NCBI GenBank assembly: GCA_964563135.1
Contig: CAZLWV010000021.1
Coordinates: forward strand, 1 to 64,000
DNA length: 64,000 nucleotides
Origin: JAAYAY01 sp964563135
GTDB taxonomy: Bacteria > Planctomycetota > Planctomycetia > Pirellulales > Thermoguttaceae
Direction: 5' to 3'
Below, piece after piece: positions 1 to 8,607 of this stretch. How positions within the stretch are numbered: the stretch's first letter is position 1; every line of letters starts with the position of its first letter. The position numbers were made by a program, and so were the translations under genes. Below the pieces are notes generated by a model. It was not told the DNA's origin. It saw nothing but the letters and a program-made list of their open reading frames with translations, and made no database searches.

Positions 1-22
1 GCTCCGCCCCGCCTTCCACGCC

Positions 23-50
23 GACTCCTGACTCCTGACTCCTGACCCCT
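23..50. repeat. 7-bp tandem repeat (GACTCCT) before IS110
   Basis: Three exact copies of GACTCCT are followed by one GACCCCT variant, head to tail. The run ends 86 bases before the transposase start. It may lie in the left non-coding end of the insertion element or in flanking DNA; the sequence does not decide which. Confidence 0.8.
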
Positions 51-136
51 GATTCTATGAAAGAGCGGCCCTCCTGGTGGTATACCTGAAGTAGCGTTTG
101 TTCTACTCACACACACCTGATCCGGGAGGACCAACC

Positions 137-1213
137 ATGTTGTATCTTGGCATCGACCAGCACCGCAAGCAGTTGACCGTAGAAGACCGAAACGAGAATG
201 GGGACGTGACCGTGAGGCGTCAGGTGAGCACGAAATGGGACTTGGTGCGGGCGTTCCTGGAGTACTACGCCCGCCAAGCCGAAGCGGAAGGCGGATTCGT
301 GGTTATCCTCGAAGTTTGCGGTTTCAACTATTGGCTGGTGGAGATGCTCGGCGAATACGGATGCCGGGAAGTGATCCTCATCCAGCCCGAGAAGCGTTCC
401 AAGCGGAAGACGGACCGACGTGATGCGAGTGGCTTGGCGACCTTGTTGTGGGTCAATCGTGATCGGTTGCTGGCGGGCAAGCCCGTGCGTGGGCTTCGGC
501 GCGTCGAGTGGCCGACGGAACAAGACGCGGCGGACCGGCAACTGACCATATTGCGTCAACGACTTGGGCAGCTACGCACTCGGACGCTCAATCGCGTGAA
601 ACACCTACTAAGGAAGCACAACCTCGAGCAAGAGTGCCCGACGAAGGGCCTGGATACGATCAAAGGCAGGAACTGGCTGACGACGGTGGCTTTGGGTCTG
701 ATGGATCGTTCGGAGATGGATCTGATGTTGAATCAGTGGAATCTGTGGGACGAGCAGATCAAGACACTGGACCAGCAGATCCGCAAGCGTCAGGCGGAGA
801 ACGAAATAGCACTCATCATCGCAACCATCCCCGGTTGTGGAGCTTACAGCAGCCTGGCGTTGGCTTCACGAATCGGCTCGATCGATCGTTTCCCACGGCC
901 GGGCAGTTTGGCCAACTACTGGGGTCTGACGCCAACGTGTCGCAACTCCGGGGAGGTGACGGATCGGTTGGGCTCAATCACCAAACAAGGCAGTGCCGCG
1001 GCCCGATTCATTTTGGGGCAACTGGTATTGCATGTCCTGCGGCGTGATCCGGTGATGCGGGCCTGGTACGGGAGAATCAAGCGACGGCGAGGATCGAAGA
1101 TCGCACGAGTGGCCGTCATGCGTCGGTTGACAACGATCATCTGGCACATGGTAAAGAACCACGAAGCCTATGTGATCGGCGGTCCTAAACAGATGAAGGC
1201 TCTTGCGAAGTAG
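137..1213 (+). CDS. IS110-family transposase (DEDD/serine type)
   Basis: A 358-residue transposase, of normal length for IS110. The N-terminal RuvC-like DEDD domain shows the GID aspartate at the first strand, a glutamate in LEVCG, and the KTDRRDA motif. The C-terminal Transposase_20 domain has the IPGCG helix-hairpin-helix-like region and the conserved serine in ITKQGSAAARF. The ATG at 137 has a strong GGGAGGA ribosome site just upstream and is preferred to an in-frame TTG at 98. IS110 elements lack classical terminal inverted repeats. In characterised members, guide (bridge) RNAs come from the non-coding ends, so the flanks at 1-136 and after 1213 matter. The frame is intact, so it may still be active. 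Element boundaries cannot be fixed from one copy. Confidence 0.95.
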   Translation: MLYLGIDQHRKQLTVEDRNENGDVTVRRQVSTKWDLVRAFLEYYARQAEAEGGFVVILEVCGFNYWLVEMLGEYGCREVILIQPEKRSKRKTDRRDASGLATLLWVNRDRLLAGKPVRGLRRVEWPTEQDAADRQLTILRQRLGQLRTRTLNRVKHLLRKHNLEQECPTKGLDTIKGRNWLTTVALGLMDRSEMDLMLNQWNLWDEQIKTLDQQIRKRQAENEIALIIATIPGCGAYSSLALASRIGSIDRFPRPGSLANYWGLTPTCRNSGEVTDRLGSITKQGSAAARFILGQLVLHVLRRDPVMRAWYGRIKRRRGSKIARVAVMRRLTTIIWHMVKNHEAYVIGGPKQMKALAK

Positions 1214-1252
1214 TCGGACAAGACCTCCGCTCGGGCTCGACAGAAGGGGTCC

Positions 1253-1329
1253 GCCCCTTCCACCTTCACCATCGCCTCGACCCCAGGGCACGGGGTGAGG
1301 GCCGAGGCGACGGCGAAGGCGGAAGGGGC
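1253..1329. repeat. Large near-perfect inverted repeat after IS110
   Basis: Arms 1253-1279 and 1303-1329 are 27 bases each and pair with three mismatches. An inner pair, ACCCC at 1280-1284 with GGGGT at 1292-1296, extends the stem. The three mismatches become G-U wobbles in RNA read from the minus strand, so the structure would be continuous in that direction. It begins 39 bases after the transposase stop. It could be part of the element's right end, a terminator for transcription entering from outside, or a dispersed genomic repeat. Confidence 0.8.
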
Positions 1330-1752
1330 TACCGGGAACCCCTGGAAAACGAATCAAGAGGAAATGGAATCAAGCGTGACGGTTGCATCGGCCCTTCCTG
1401 ACCAGGAAGAGGCCCTCGCCAGTGCAAAGGTCAGTCTGAAGGAGTCAATGGACTCGGCCTCGCTTGCCGAGCGTACCCCTGATTGAGACGGCCAAGCGCT
1501 GACGAGACGGTCGCAGCAGAATAATCCGGTGTCAGGTTCATAACCGGACCTGAGCGACTGCCGCGGAAGGCAGGCGTATCCACGAAGGGATGGATTGGGG
1601 TGCTGCCGCAAGGAAAAGAACGGCACGACAACCTCGATAAACATGACCGTATCAATCAATCAAGCCCATGAGCCAAATCCTCAAACCAAGCAAAAAAAAG
1701 CCCAAAACGGCTTTCGCGCAGATGGTGCGCAAAGAACCCGCCAGGCGGCCCT

Positions 1753-1788
1753 TGACAGGAAAAGCTCTTTCAGGGATGACTCCTGTCA
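1753..1788. repeat. 8-bp inverted repeat in the metK leader region
   Basis: TGACAGGA at 1753-1760 is exactly repeated as TCCTGTCA at 1781-1788 with a 20-base loop. The loop itself contains AAAG-CT-CTTT. It lies about 320 bases before the metK start. A TTGACA hexamer at 1752-1757 overlaps the left arm, but no good -10 follows, so promoter activity is uncertain. Confidence 0.45.
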
Positions 1789-2110
1789 TGGCCGAGATGT
1801 CCGCATTTCCCCCCTCTCCTGCGGTGACTGCGATGGCTGTAATCGGGTGGTGGGGGAGAAGCAATTCTGCGGAGGCGATCCAGACAGATTGCCCAGAAAG
1901 CCGCTGGCGTAAGGCACATCGCGGTCGGTATCTGCCTTCCACGCTTTTTCCGGCGCGGCGGCGGAGTGTTTCCGGTCGACGGGCTGCTGCATTGTGCCTT
2001 GCTTGTGCCGCGTCAGCGCAGTTATAATGACGAGCTTGATTTGCGAGAAGTCGACATTCCAGGGTTTGCGGTTCAGCCGTCTGCCGCAATCGGTGAAGGA
2101 GGATAGTTCC

Positions 2111-3277
2111 GTGGCGAAGGGCAAGTACCTGTTTACGAGTGAAGCGGTCAGCATGGGGCATCCGGATAAGCTGGCGGATCAGATTTCCGACGGCATTCTG
2201 GACGCTCTTTTTGCGCAGGACCCGCGCAGCCGCGTTGCCTGCGAAACCATGGTGACCACGGGAGTAGCCATTGTGGCTGGTGAAATCACCACGAAAGCCA
2301 CGGTCAACTACCAGGATGTTGTTCGCAAGGTCATTGAGCAGGTCGGATATACCGACGACGAAATGGGCATCAACTGCAGCACGTGTGCGGTGATGGTGTC
2401 GCTCGATCGCCAGAGTCCCGATATCGCCCAGGGGGTGGATGAGAATTCGTCTGCCGGCAAAGACGTTGGCGCCGGCGATCAGGGGCTCATGTTTGGCTAT
2501 GCCTGCAACCACACGCCCGAGTTGATGCCCCTGCCGATTGCCCTGGCACACCGGATCACCAACCGGCTTACCGAAGCTCGCCAGAAGGGTGAAGTGGACT
2601 GGCTTCGTCCCGACAGCAAGAGCCAGGTCACGGTCGAGTTTCGCGACCACAGGCCGGTTCGTATCGACACCGTCGTGCTCTCGACCCAACACAGCCCGCA
2701 AGTTGACCAGGCTGAGATCCGCCGGTGGGTGGTTCCCAACGTGATTCAGCCCTGTCTGCCCTCCGAACTGGTCAACGGTGAAGTCGTGTACCACGTCAAT
2801 CCGACGGGCAAGTTCGTTGTCGGTGGTCCCCACGGCGACTGCGGTCTCACGGGGCGCAAGATCATCGTCGACACCTACGGCGGATGGGCTCGCCATGGCG
2901 GCGGTGCTTTCAGCGGGAAAGACCCAACGAAAGTCGATCGCAGCGCCGCCTATATGGCCCGCCACGTGGCCAAGAACCTGGTTGCCGCCGGACTGGCCGA
3001 CCGCTGTGAGATCCAGTTGGCATACGCAATTGGCGTGTCGGAGCCGGTCAGTGTCCTGGTCGATACGGACGGCTCGGGCAAGCTCGCCGAGGAGAAGCTC
3101 TGCGCCATCGTGCGCGACTTGTTCCCGCTCACACCGAGCGGAATCATTGAGTACCTGGAGCTTCGCCGGCCGATCTACCAGGCAACGGCTGCCGGCGGAC
3201 ACTTCGGCCGCAGCGAGCCGTCGTTTACCTGGGAGAAGACCCATCGCGTGGACGAATTGAAAAAGGCAGCCCGGTAA
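2111..3277 (+). CDS. metK: S-adenosylmethionine synthetase
   Basis: Makes S-adenosylmethionine from methionine and ATP in the cytoplasm, supplying methylation and polyamine pathways. The 388-residue product matches the usual family length. It shows GHPDKLADQISDGILD near the N-terminus, GAGDQGLMFGYA for ATP and adenine binding, and the P-loop-like GGGAFSGKDPTKVDRSAAY. The GTG at 2111 is chosen because it yields the conserved start (M)AKGKYLFTSEAVSMGHPDK and is preceded by GAAGGAGG at a good distance; the open frame continues upstream without homology. No methionine-related gene flanks it. Confidence 0.97.
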   Translation: MAKGKYLFTSEAVSMGHPDKLADQISDGILDALFAQDPRSRVACETMVTTGVAIVAGEITTKATVNYQDVVRKVIEQVGYTDDEMGINCSTCAVMVSLDRQSPDIAQGVDENSSAGKDVGAGDQGLMFGYACNHTPELMPLPIALAHRITNRLTEARQKGEVDWLRPDSKSQVTVEFRDHRPVRIDTVVLSTQHSPQVDQAEIRRWVVPNVIQPCLPSELVNGEVVYHVNPTGKFVVGGPHGDCGLTGRKIIVDTYGGWARHGGGAFSGKDPTKVDRSAAYMARHVAKNLVAAGLADRCEIQLAYAIGVSEPVSVLVDTDGSGKLAEEKLCAIVRDLFPLTPSGIIEYLELRRPIYQATAAGGHFGRSEPSFTWEKTHRVDELKKAAR

Positions 3278-3444
3278 AGGCGGGCCGAGCAAGACGGCTG
3301 TGGTTCAGGACTGTGACGTGCTCGGCAAGGGATGCAGGCCTGTCCTTCAAGCCAGTCCATCGATGCGATGGCAGTGCCGGACGTGTTTCTCCGCGCTGGT
3401 TGTGCACACATTCCGACGAAGCCCAGGCCGCCTTTTTGGATGCC

Positions 3445-4335
3445 ATGAAGAGTGCTGCCTCATTGGCCGACTTCCACCTCACGGCAGCCCGCTTTACCCA
3501 GGCGGAGCCTGGCCGGCCGATCGTCCGTGTGGTCGTGGGCGTCTATGCCGGAGTCATGCTCGTAGCCGCTGCCTGTATCTGGCTTCGGCGAGGGATGGGG
3601 GCCGTTTCCACGCCTCTTCCGTCGGCCGCATTGATCGGCGTTGGCGGTGCGGTGGCGGTTGCGGCCCTGGCCTCGCGATACGCGTGGCGGAGTACCGGCG
3701 TTTCCCGGTCGGCAAGGGTTGCCCTCTCGTGTCTGATCACGATTTCCGCACTTGGGTTTGCCGCTGCCACAAGCCTGCCCGGATCTGCGTCACTGGGACT
3801 GGTGGGGCTTTGGGTCATTGTGGTCAGCGAAGAACTGTGCGGCTGGTGGCTGTGTTGGCCGGCTAGTCCGAATCGCGAACCGGTTCCTCGCGAGGCTCCC
3901 CGGAGCGTGGCTGTTGCCCAGGGGTTCGAGCAGGCCCTTCTTGCCGACTCCAGCCCGGGATTGGCCGTGCCGCAGGAGCGTGTCACCCAGCAGGTGACTC
4001 GGCTTCTGGAACCCGACGGAACGGAGCGGGTTGTCGGCTGGATGCGAGTCTGTTTCGAACAGGGACAGCGGCTGGCGAGCGTTCACCTGGCGTTCTGCCC
4101 GCCTTTTACCCGGACCCCCGAGGCAGCCCTGGAGCGGTTTGAGGGGCCCCAGGTACGGATCAAGCGGATCCAGGTGTTTCCCTTCGGAGCGCGTTTCGAT
4201 TTGAAACTCGACTCCCCCGCGGAGCGGCGTTTGGACCTTTTGCTCCGCGTTGCGGCTGAGGCACAGGGCGAGCCGAACTCGCCGCCTGCAGCGGCAACCT
4301 CGTCGGGGCACGACATCGCTTCCGGCGACGATTGA
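3445..4335 (+). CDS. Hypothetical membrane protein
   Basis: I do not recognise a named family. The 296-residue product has about four predicted membrane helices in residues 25-140, followed by a soluble C-terminal region of about 150 residues containing a WMRVCFEQGQR...HLAFCPPF segment. The clean hydrophobic pattern and codon use support a real gene. The ATG at 3445 is chosen; a GTG at 3313 in the same frame would add 44 residues of unlikely composition. It follows metK by about 170 bases and precedes the GNAT gene in the same direction, so cotranscription is possible. Confidence 0.7.
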   Translation: MKSAASLADFHLTAARFTQAEPGRPIVRVVVGVYAGVMLVAAACIWLRRGMGAVSTPLPSAALIGVGGAVAVAALASRYAWRSTGVSRSARVALSCLITISALGFAAATSLPGSASLGLVGLWVIVVSEELCGWWLCWPASPNREPVPREAPRSVAVAQGFEQALLADSSPGLAVPQERVTQQVTRLLEPDGTERVVGWMRVCFEQGQRLASVHLAFCPPFTRTPEAALERFEGPQVRIKRIQVFPFGARFDLKLDSPAERRLDLLLRVAAEAQGEPNSPPAAATSSGHDIASGDD

Positions 4336-4521
4336 GCTTCCCATGTCGCCGATCCGCATTCAGGATCGACCCGGCAGTCATCTACCCGCACGAATCCAGA
4401 ACCACGAGAGCGAAGGCAGTCTTTTCCGGGATTCCTCCAACCTGCCGATGCCGGCGAACAGGTTCTGGCGAGACACTACCGAACCCCTGGCCGATTGACG
4501 GCACAACGACCGCGAAAGCCA

Positions 4522-5013
4522 ATGAGATCTTCCATCACGATCCTCCAGGCCGATCTCGATGACACTGCCCACCAAGAGGCCGTTCGCATTCTGGTCGACG
4601 CATACGCGGCCGACCCAATGGGACAGGGCCAAGGACTCTCCGAGGCCGTCAAGCGGGACTTGATTCCAGGACTTGCGGCCCATCCGACAACGTTCATTCT
4701 GCTGGCCTTCCTCAACACTCGCCCGGTCGGGATGGCAGTGTGTTTTCGTGGTTTCTCGACGTTTGCCGCCCGGCCGCTGTTGAACGTTCATGATCTGGCC
4801 GTTCTTCCCGAATTCCGGGGACAGGGCATCGGCCGTCGCCTTCTAGAGGAAACGCACCGTAGGGCGGCCGAATTGGGATGCTGCAAGGTGACCCTGGAAG
4901 TCCGCCGCGACAACCATCGAGCTCAGCTTCTCTATCGAAGCATGGGATACGGCGCCGCCACCTGCGACGGCGACTCGTCGGGTATGCTGTTCTGGACCAG
5001 AGACCTCCCGTGA
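4522..5013 (+). CDS. GNAT-family N-acetyltransferase
   Basis: Transfers an acyl group from acyl-CoA to an amine; the substrate cannot be deduced. The 163-residue protein carries the GNAT acetyl-CoA motif A as VLPEFRGQGIGRRLLEE, followed by a basic helix and the LEVRRDNHRAQLLYRSMGY motif B typical of RimI/PhnO-like members. The ATG at 4522 is preferred over an in-frame TTG at 4495. It ends directly before a 6-bp hairpin. Confidence 0.9.
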   Translation: MRSSITILQADLDDTAHQEAVRILVDAYAADPMGQGQGLSEAVKRDLIPGLAAHPTTFILLAFLNTRPVGMAVCFRGFSTFAARPLLNVHDLAVLPEFRGQGIGRRLLEETHRRAAELGCCKVTLEVRRDNHRAQLLYRSMGYGAATCDGDSSGMLFWTRDLP

Positions 5014-5030
5014 CCGCCAGCCGGTGGCGG
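5014..5030 (+). terminator. Hairpin directly after the GNAT gene
   Basis: CCGCCA at 5014-5019 and TGGCGG at 5025-5030 enclose a 5-base loop immediately after the stop codon. There is no T-run, so if it terminates transcription it is not a classical intrinsic terminator. Confidence 0.35.
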
Positions 5031-5287
5031 CAGGACCGCCGACCAACGCGAGCGACCACCCGGCTGCCAGTGGCCTGTGCCGGCTGCGCGAGCCTGTGTG
5101 GGTGATCGGGTATCGGTCGATGAATAACTCAGCGATCTTCCGATCGGTGAAGCTGAAGCGAGCAAGCTGCTTTTTCAGCCGCCCCTGAGATGCGACTGCC
5201 GGATTTCCGGCGAGCAAGTTGCGGCTGCCGAGCCTCCGCACTAGACTGGACGGCAAACATCGCCCTTCCACATTGAGGAGATCGATC

Positions 5288-6721
5288 ATGAGAACTGGAG
5301 CCGCCTGTTTCTTAGCTGCCCTGGTAGTGACGAGCACGTTGCCGGCCGCCGAGTTGTGGATCGGCGGGGCCACCACCAGCATCACGCCCGAGAAATCGGT
5401 CGCCCTCGACGGTCATCGAAACCTGCGGATGTCCAACAAGGTCCAGTCGCCCGTCACGGCCACTGCCCTGGCCCTCGAGTCGCGGGATGGCCAGAAGGTA
5501 CTCGACCAGGCGATCCTTGTTTCCTGCGACCTGGTGGCTGTGCGCGACGGCATCATGCAGAAGGTCCGCGACAAGGTGGGACCCCGCTTGCCCGACTTCG
5601 ACATCAACAAGTTGCTTGTCAGCGCCACTCACACGCACAATGCGCCGGTGACACTCGAAGGCCGCTATGCGATCCCCGATGGCGACGGCATCATGAAACC
5701 GGCCGAGTACACCGAGCTGATGACCACCAGAGTCGCGGATGCGATCGTCGAAAGCTGGCAGAAACGCAAGATTGGCAAGGTTGCCTGGGGGCAGGGCCAG
5801 GCGGTTATCGCAAAGAATCGCCGCGCCGTCTACGCAGACGGTACCGCCAAGATGTACGGTGCCACCGACACGGAAGACTTTCGCAGCATCGAGGGTTACG
5901 AGGATCATGACCTCGACGCGCTCTTCTTCCTGGACGCCGAAGACCGCTTGATTGCCACGGCGATCAACGTTCCGTGTCCTGCGCAGGAGGCGGAAGGGGG
6001 CTTGGCGATCCACGCCGACTACTGGCATCCTGTCCGCGAGATGCTGCGCGAGCGACATGGCAAGGATTTGCTGGTGCTCGGCTGGATCGGCGCTGCAGGC
6101 GATCAGAGCCCCCGGCCTCTCTACGGCAAGCCGGCCGACGAGCGGATGCGCACGCTGCGTGGCCTCACACGGCTGGAGGAACTGGGCCGGCGCATTGTCA
6201 ATGGCTGGGAAAACGCGTATGAAGGTGCCCGCAAGGATGTTCGCAGCGATGTCGTGTTGCGGCATCAGGTCGACGAGGTTGCCCTGCCTTTCCGCAAAGT
6301 AAGCGAGGCCGAGGTCGCAGAAGCCCGCCAGGAGGCGGCCAGGTACGCCGACGATCCGGCCCAGCTCTGGAATTACCGCTGGCACCAGGGGGTCGTCGAG
6401 CGTTACGAAGCCCAGCAGGCCGGCACGGAGGGCGACCAGAAGATGGAGCTGCACGTTCTGCGAATCGGTGATGTGGCGATTGCCACCAACCATTTCGAAC
6501 TCTACACCGACTATGGCATTCGCATCAAGGCTCGCAGCCCTGCCGTACAGACCTTCATCGTCCAGCTTACGGCCGGTTCGGGCGGTTACCTGCCCAGCGA
6601 GCGAGCTGTGGCGAACGGCGGCTACGGCGCCGTGATCCAGAGCAGTCGCATCGGTCCCGAGGGCGGCCAGATCCTTGTGGACCGATCCGTTAAAACCATC
6701 ACCGACCTCTGGGCTGAGTAG
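5288..6721 (+). CDS. Exported neutral/alkaline ceramidase-like protein
   Basis: Resembles the N-terminal domain of neutral/alkaline non-lysosomal ceramidases, zinc amidases that also occur as many paralogues of unknown substrate in planctomycetes. The 477-residue product begins with a signal peptide (hydrophobic residues 5-20, cleavage near AAE). It then shows IGGATTSITPE, SCDLVAVRDGI and the zinc-binding SATHTHN motif. A late GSGGYLPSERA segment is also typical. The C-terminal immunoglobulin-like domain of full ceramidases is absent. The ATG at 5288 has a GAGGAG site nine bases upstream and starts the signal peptide directly; upstream in-frame codons are rejected. Confidence 0.85.
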   Translation: MRTGAACFLAALVVTSTLPAAELWIGGATTSITPEKSVALDGHRNLRMSNKVQSPVTATALALESRDGQKVLDQAILVSCDLVAVRDGIMQKVRDKVGPRLPDFDINKLLVSATHTHNAPVTLEGRYAIPDGDGIMKPAEYTELMTTRVADAIVESWQKRKIGKVAWGQGQAVIAKNRRAVYADGTAKMYGATDTEDFRSIEGYEDHDLDALFFLDAEDRLIATAINVPCPAQEAEGGLAIHADYWHPVREMLRERHGKDLLVLGWIGAAGDQSPRPLYGKPADERMRTLRGLTRLEELGRRIVNGWENAYEGARKDVRSDVVLRHQVDEVALPFRKVSEAEVAEARQEAARYADDPAQLWNYRWHQGVVERYEAQQAGTEGDQKMELHVLRIGDVAIATNHFELYTDYGIRIKARSPAVQTFIVQLTAGSGGYLPSERAVANGGYGAVIQSSRIGPEGGQILVDRSVKTITDLWAE

Positions 6722-6736
6722 GGCGGCAGGGCCGCC
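6722..6736. terminator. GC hairpin between convergent genes
   Basis: GGCGGC at 6722-6727 and GCCGCC at 6731-6736 form a 6-bp stem right after the stop codon, between the ceramidase-like gene and the convergent exopolysaccharide genes. No T-run follows on either strand, so it is a weak terminator candidate. Confidence 0.3.
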
Positions 6737-6821
6737 GGCCAGTACGAGCTACCGCTCGGTTGCCGGTGGGCTGCTCCCGCTGGTCGCGGGTTGTATGGGT
6801 ATATTCGCACTAGCGGCGTAC

Positions 6822-8591
6822 TCACTCCCACTCAGACTCTTGGCGATCGCTCCGAGTCATCTCCCGTTTGCCATCGACTTCTTCCGGCAGTTCGGCTGCA
6901 TAAAGACGGGCGTCGCCAATTTCGAAAATCTTCCGCGCATCCTTGCCGTCGAGATCAGCCAGAGTGTAGGAGCCTGCTTTGACCACGAAAAACCGCCGGC
7001 GCCGGGTGCCGTGTTCAGGCTCTGTGAGCCGCCGCGGGACTCCTTGCTGCCAGAGATAGTACCGCAATGGCGCATTGGCTGGACAAAGCGCCGCCAGCTC
7101 GTCTCCCGCAGCCATCTCTCGGGAAAGCACATCCACGAGAACCGGAGCCTCAGGGAAATACCCCGTGTCGGGATACGAGGTAATCTGTCCATGAGTAACC
7201 AGCAGCACCGCCGAGCAGCCGGCCAGGCCGAGCAGGGCCCTTCGCAGCATCCGGCTGTTGGCGTTCAGAACGCCTGCAAAACCGACATCGACGACGACCA
7301 GCAGGAACGGGATGGCGTAGATCCAGGTTCTTGGAAAGGGGATCGCGTGCTTGGCCAGCAGGATCGCCCCTCCTGCCAGCGCAAGGCAGGGGAGAAGGAG
7401 CACTGCGCCGCGGGCCTTCTGGCGGGCAAGAATGCAGAAACCGACAGCGAGAAACGTAACTGCGGCGACCACGAGAAGAGACGGAATGTCGCGCGTGAAG
7501 TCCGTTGCCGTCTCAAAGACGTGCGCCGGAAGACCGTTCAGGAATTCCGGCCAGGACAACGCCTTCACGAAACGGTTTCCCAGGACGGCTTGTGCCCCGT
7601 TACTGGCAATGAACGTGGGCGTGTACATCAATCCCACGAGTCCTGCCGTCATGATTCCGCACGGTACGAATAGGTGCGCTGCAGCCCAGAACACCGTGCG
7701 ACCGCGTTGCAGGACGTTCAGCAGCACCCAAAGAAAGACTCCCGCGGCCGGGAAGAGAAACGTCGGAACATCCCACAAGGCGGCTGCGACGACGAAGGAG
7801 ACCAGACAGCACAGTCGTCTCGAAGGATGCTCGACAAGACGCAGGCTGAGACCGGCCAGGCAGAGGCTCAGGAGGACCAGCAATGAGTACCCTCTTGCCA
7901 TCGTGTCGAAGAACACGAGGTAAGGGAACAGGGCCACGCATGTGCAGCCGAGGAATCCACTGCGCGAACTGCGGGTGAGCAGTCTCGAAAGACAGAATGT
8001 CGCAGGAATCGTGGCGATTCCCGCCAGAACCGCCGGCAAGCGGATTGCGGCAGGGTGACCTCCGAAGACACCGACGGACAGCCGCACGAGAAGCGTATGC
8101 AGGACATGGTTGTTGGGAGCCGGGTAGTAGAACAGGTAAAGCGGACCTCGGTTCACAAACGCCACAAAGGTGACCGCCTCGTCGTAGCGCATCGGCTGGG
8201 CCAGGTAGTAGCAGCGAACCGCTGCTCCCAGGGCCGTCATCAGGGTCAGCCACACTGCCGCATCGCCGATCTTGACTGCCTTGCGCATCCAGATCCACGA
8301 TGCGGCGAGTTCAGCGCCGATCAGGAAGGCCCAACGGATAGCCGTTCCGAAAAGGGTGGCATTGTGCCTGCGAATTGTGCAGAGGCTGACGGCGGCGGCC
8401 GCGATGGCAACGGCACCATACACTGCTGTGATCTGGTGCAAGACGGCAGCCCGCGCGACCCACGCGGGAGACGGCATGATCGCGTCCAGGAGCACAAGAT
8501 GGATCGGCAGGAAGCTGGAGGCCATGAGCAGACAACCGGTCAGCGCAAGCCCAAACGGCTCTACGTATCCGATCCGCCTCTTCATGGTCAT
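6822..8591 (-). CDS. GT-C membrane glycosyltransferase (ArnT/PMT-like)
   Basis: A 589-residue polytopic membrane protein with about a dozen helices and a hydrophilic C-terminus. The YDEAV motif at residues 136-140, in the first large loop after the early helices, matches the catalytic Asp-Glu of GT-C enzymes that use polyprenyl-phosphate sugars. PNNHVLHTLLVRLSVGVFG is also characteristic of this group. The ATG at 8591 begins 16 bases after the dehydratase gene ends; longer versions of the frame would overlap that gene. It is the last gene of the exopolysaccharide run and may decorate the polymer or add a sugar on the periplasmic face. Confidence 0.85.
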   Translation of the reverse strand: MTMKRRIGYVEPFGLALTGCLLMASSFLPIHLVLLDAIMPSPAWVARAAVLHQITAVYGAVAIAAAAVSLCTIRRHNATLFGTAIRWAFLIGAELAASWIWMRKAVKIGDAAVWLTLMTALGAAVRCYYLAQPMRYDEAVTFVAFVNRGPLYLFYYPAPNNHVLHTLLVRLSVGVFGGHPAAIRLPAVLAGIATIPATFCLSRLLTRSSRSGFLGCTCVALFPYLVFFDTMARGYSLLVLLSLCLAGLSLRLVEHPSRRLCCLVSFVVAAALWDVPTFLFPAAGVFLWVLLNVLQRGRTVFWAAAHLFVPCGIMTAGLVGLMYTPTFIASNGAQAVLGNRFVKALSWPEFLNGLPAHVFETATDFTRDIPSLLVVAAVTFLAVGFCILARQKARGAVLLLPCLALAGGAILLAKHAIPFPRTWIYAIPFLLVVVDVGFAGVLNANSRMLRRALLGLAGCSAVLLVTHGQITSYPDTGYFPEAPVLVDVLSREMAAGDELAALCPANAPLRYYLWQQGVPRRLTEPEHGTRRRRFFVVKAGSYTLADLDGKDARKIFEIGDARLYAAELPEEVDGKREMTRSDRQESEWE

Positions 8592-8607
8592 GTACCGGCC
8601 AGTCGTT

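Larger units (their letters stand above)
1214..2110. other. Non-coding stretch between IS110 and metK
   Basis: About 900 bases with no convincing gene. It holds the large inverted repeat at 1253-1329, a hairpin CTCGG/CCGAG near 1450-1470, and an 8-bp inverted repeat at 1753-1788. A 63-codon frame at 1295-1486 begins inside the big hairpin and has no homology I recognise, so it is not called. No SAM-I, SAM-II or SAH riboswitch core was recognised before metK. Confidence 0.6.

Noticed and set aside
1295..1486. Possible 63-residue gene after IS110
   Set aside because: Begins inside the large hairpin, lacks a ribosome site and resembles nothing known; the composition follows repeat sequence.
1652..3292. 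546-codon minus-strand open frame opposite metK
   Set aside because: metK on the plus strand is unmistakable; the antisense frame has shadow-like composition and no ribosome site that I can support.
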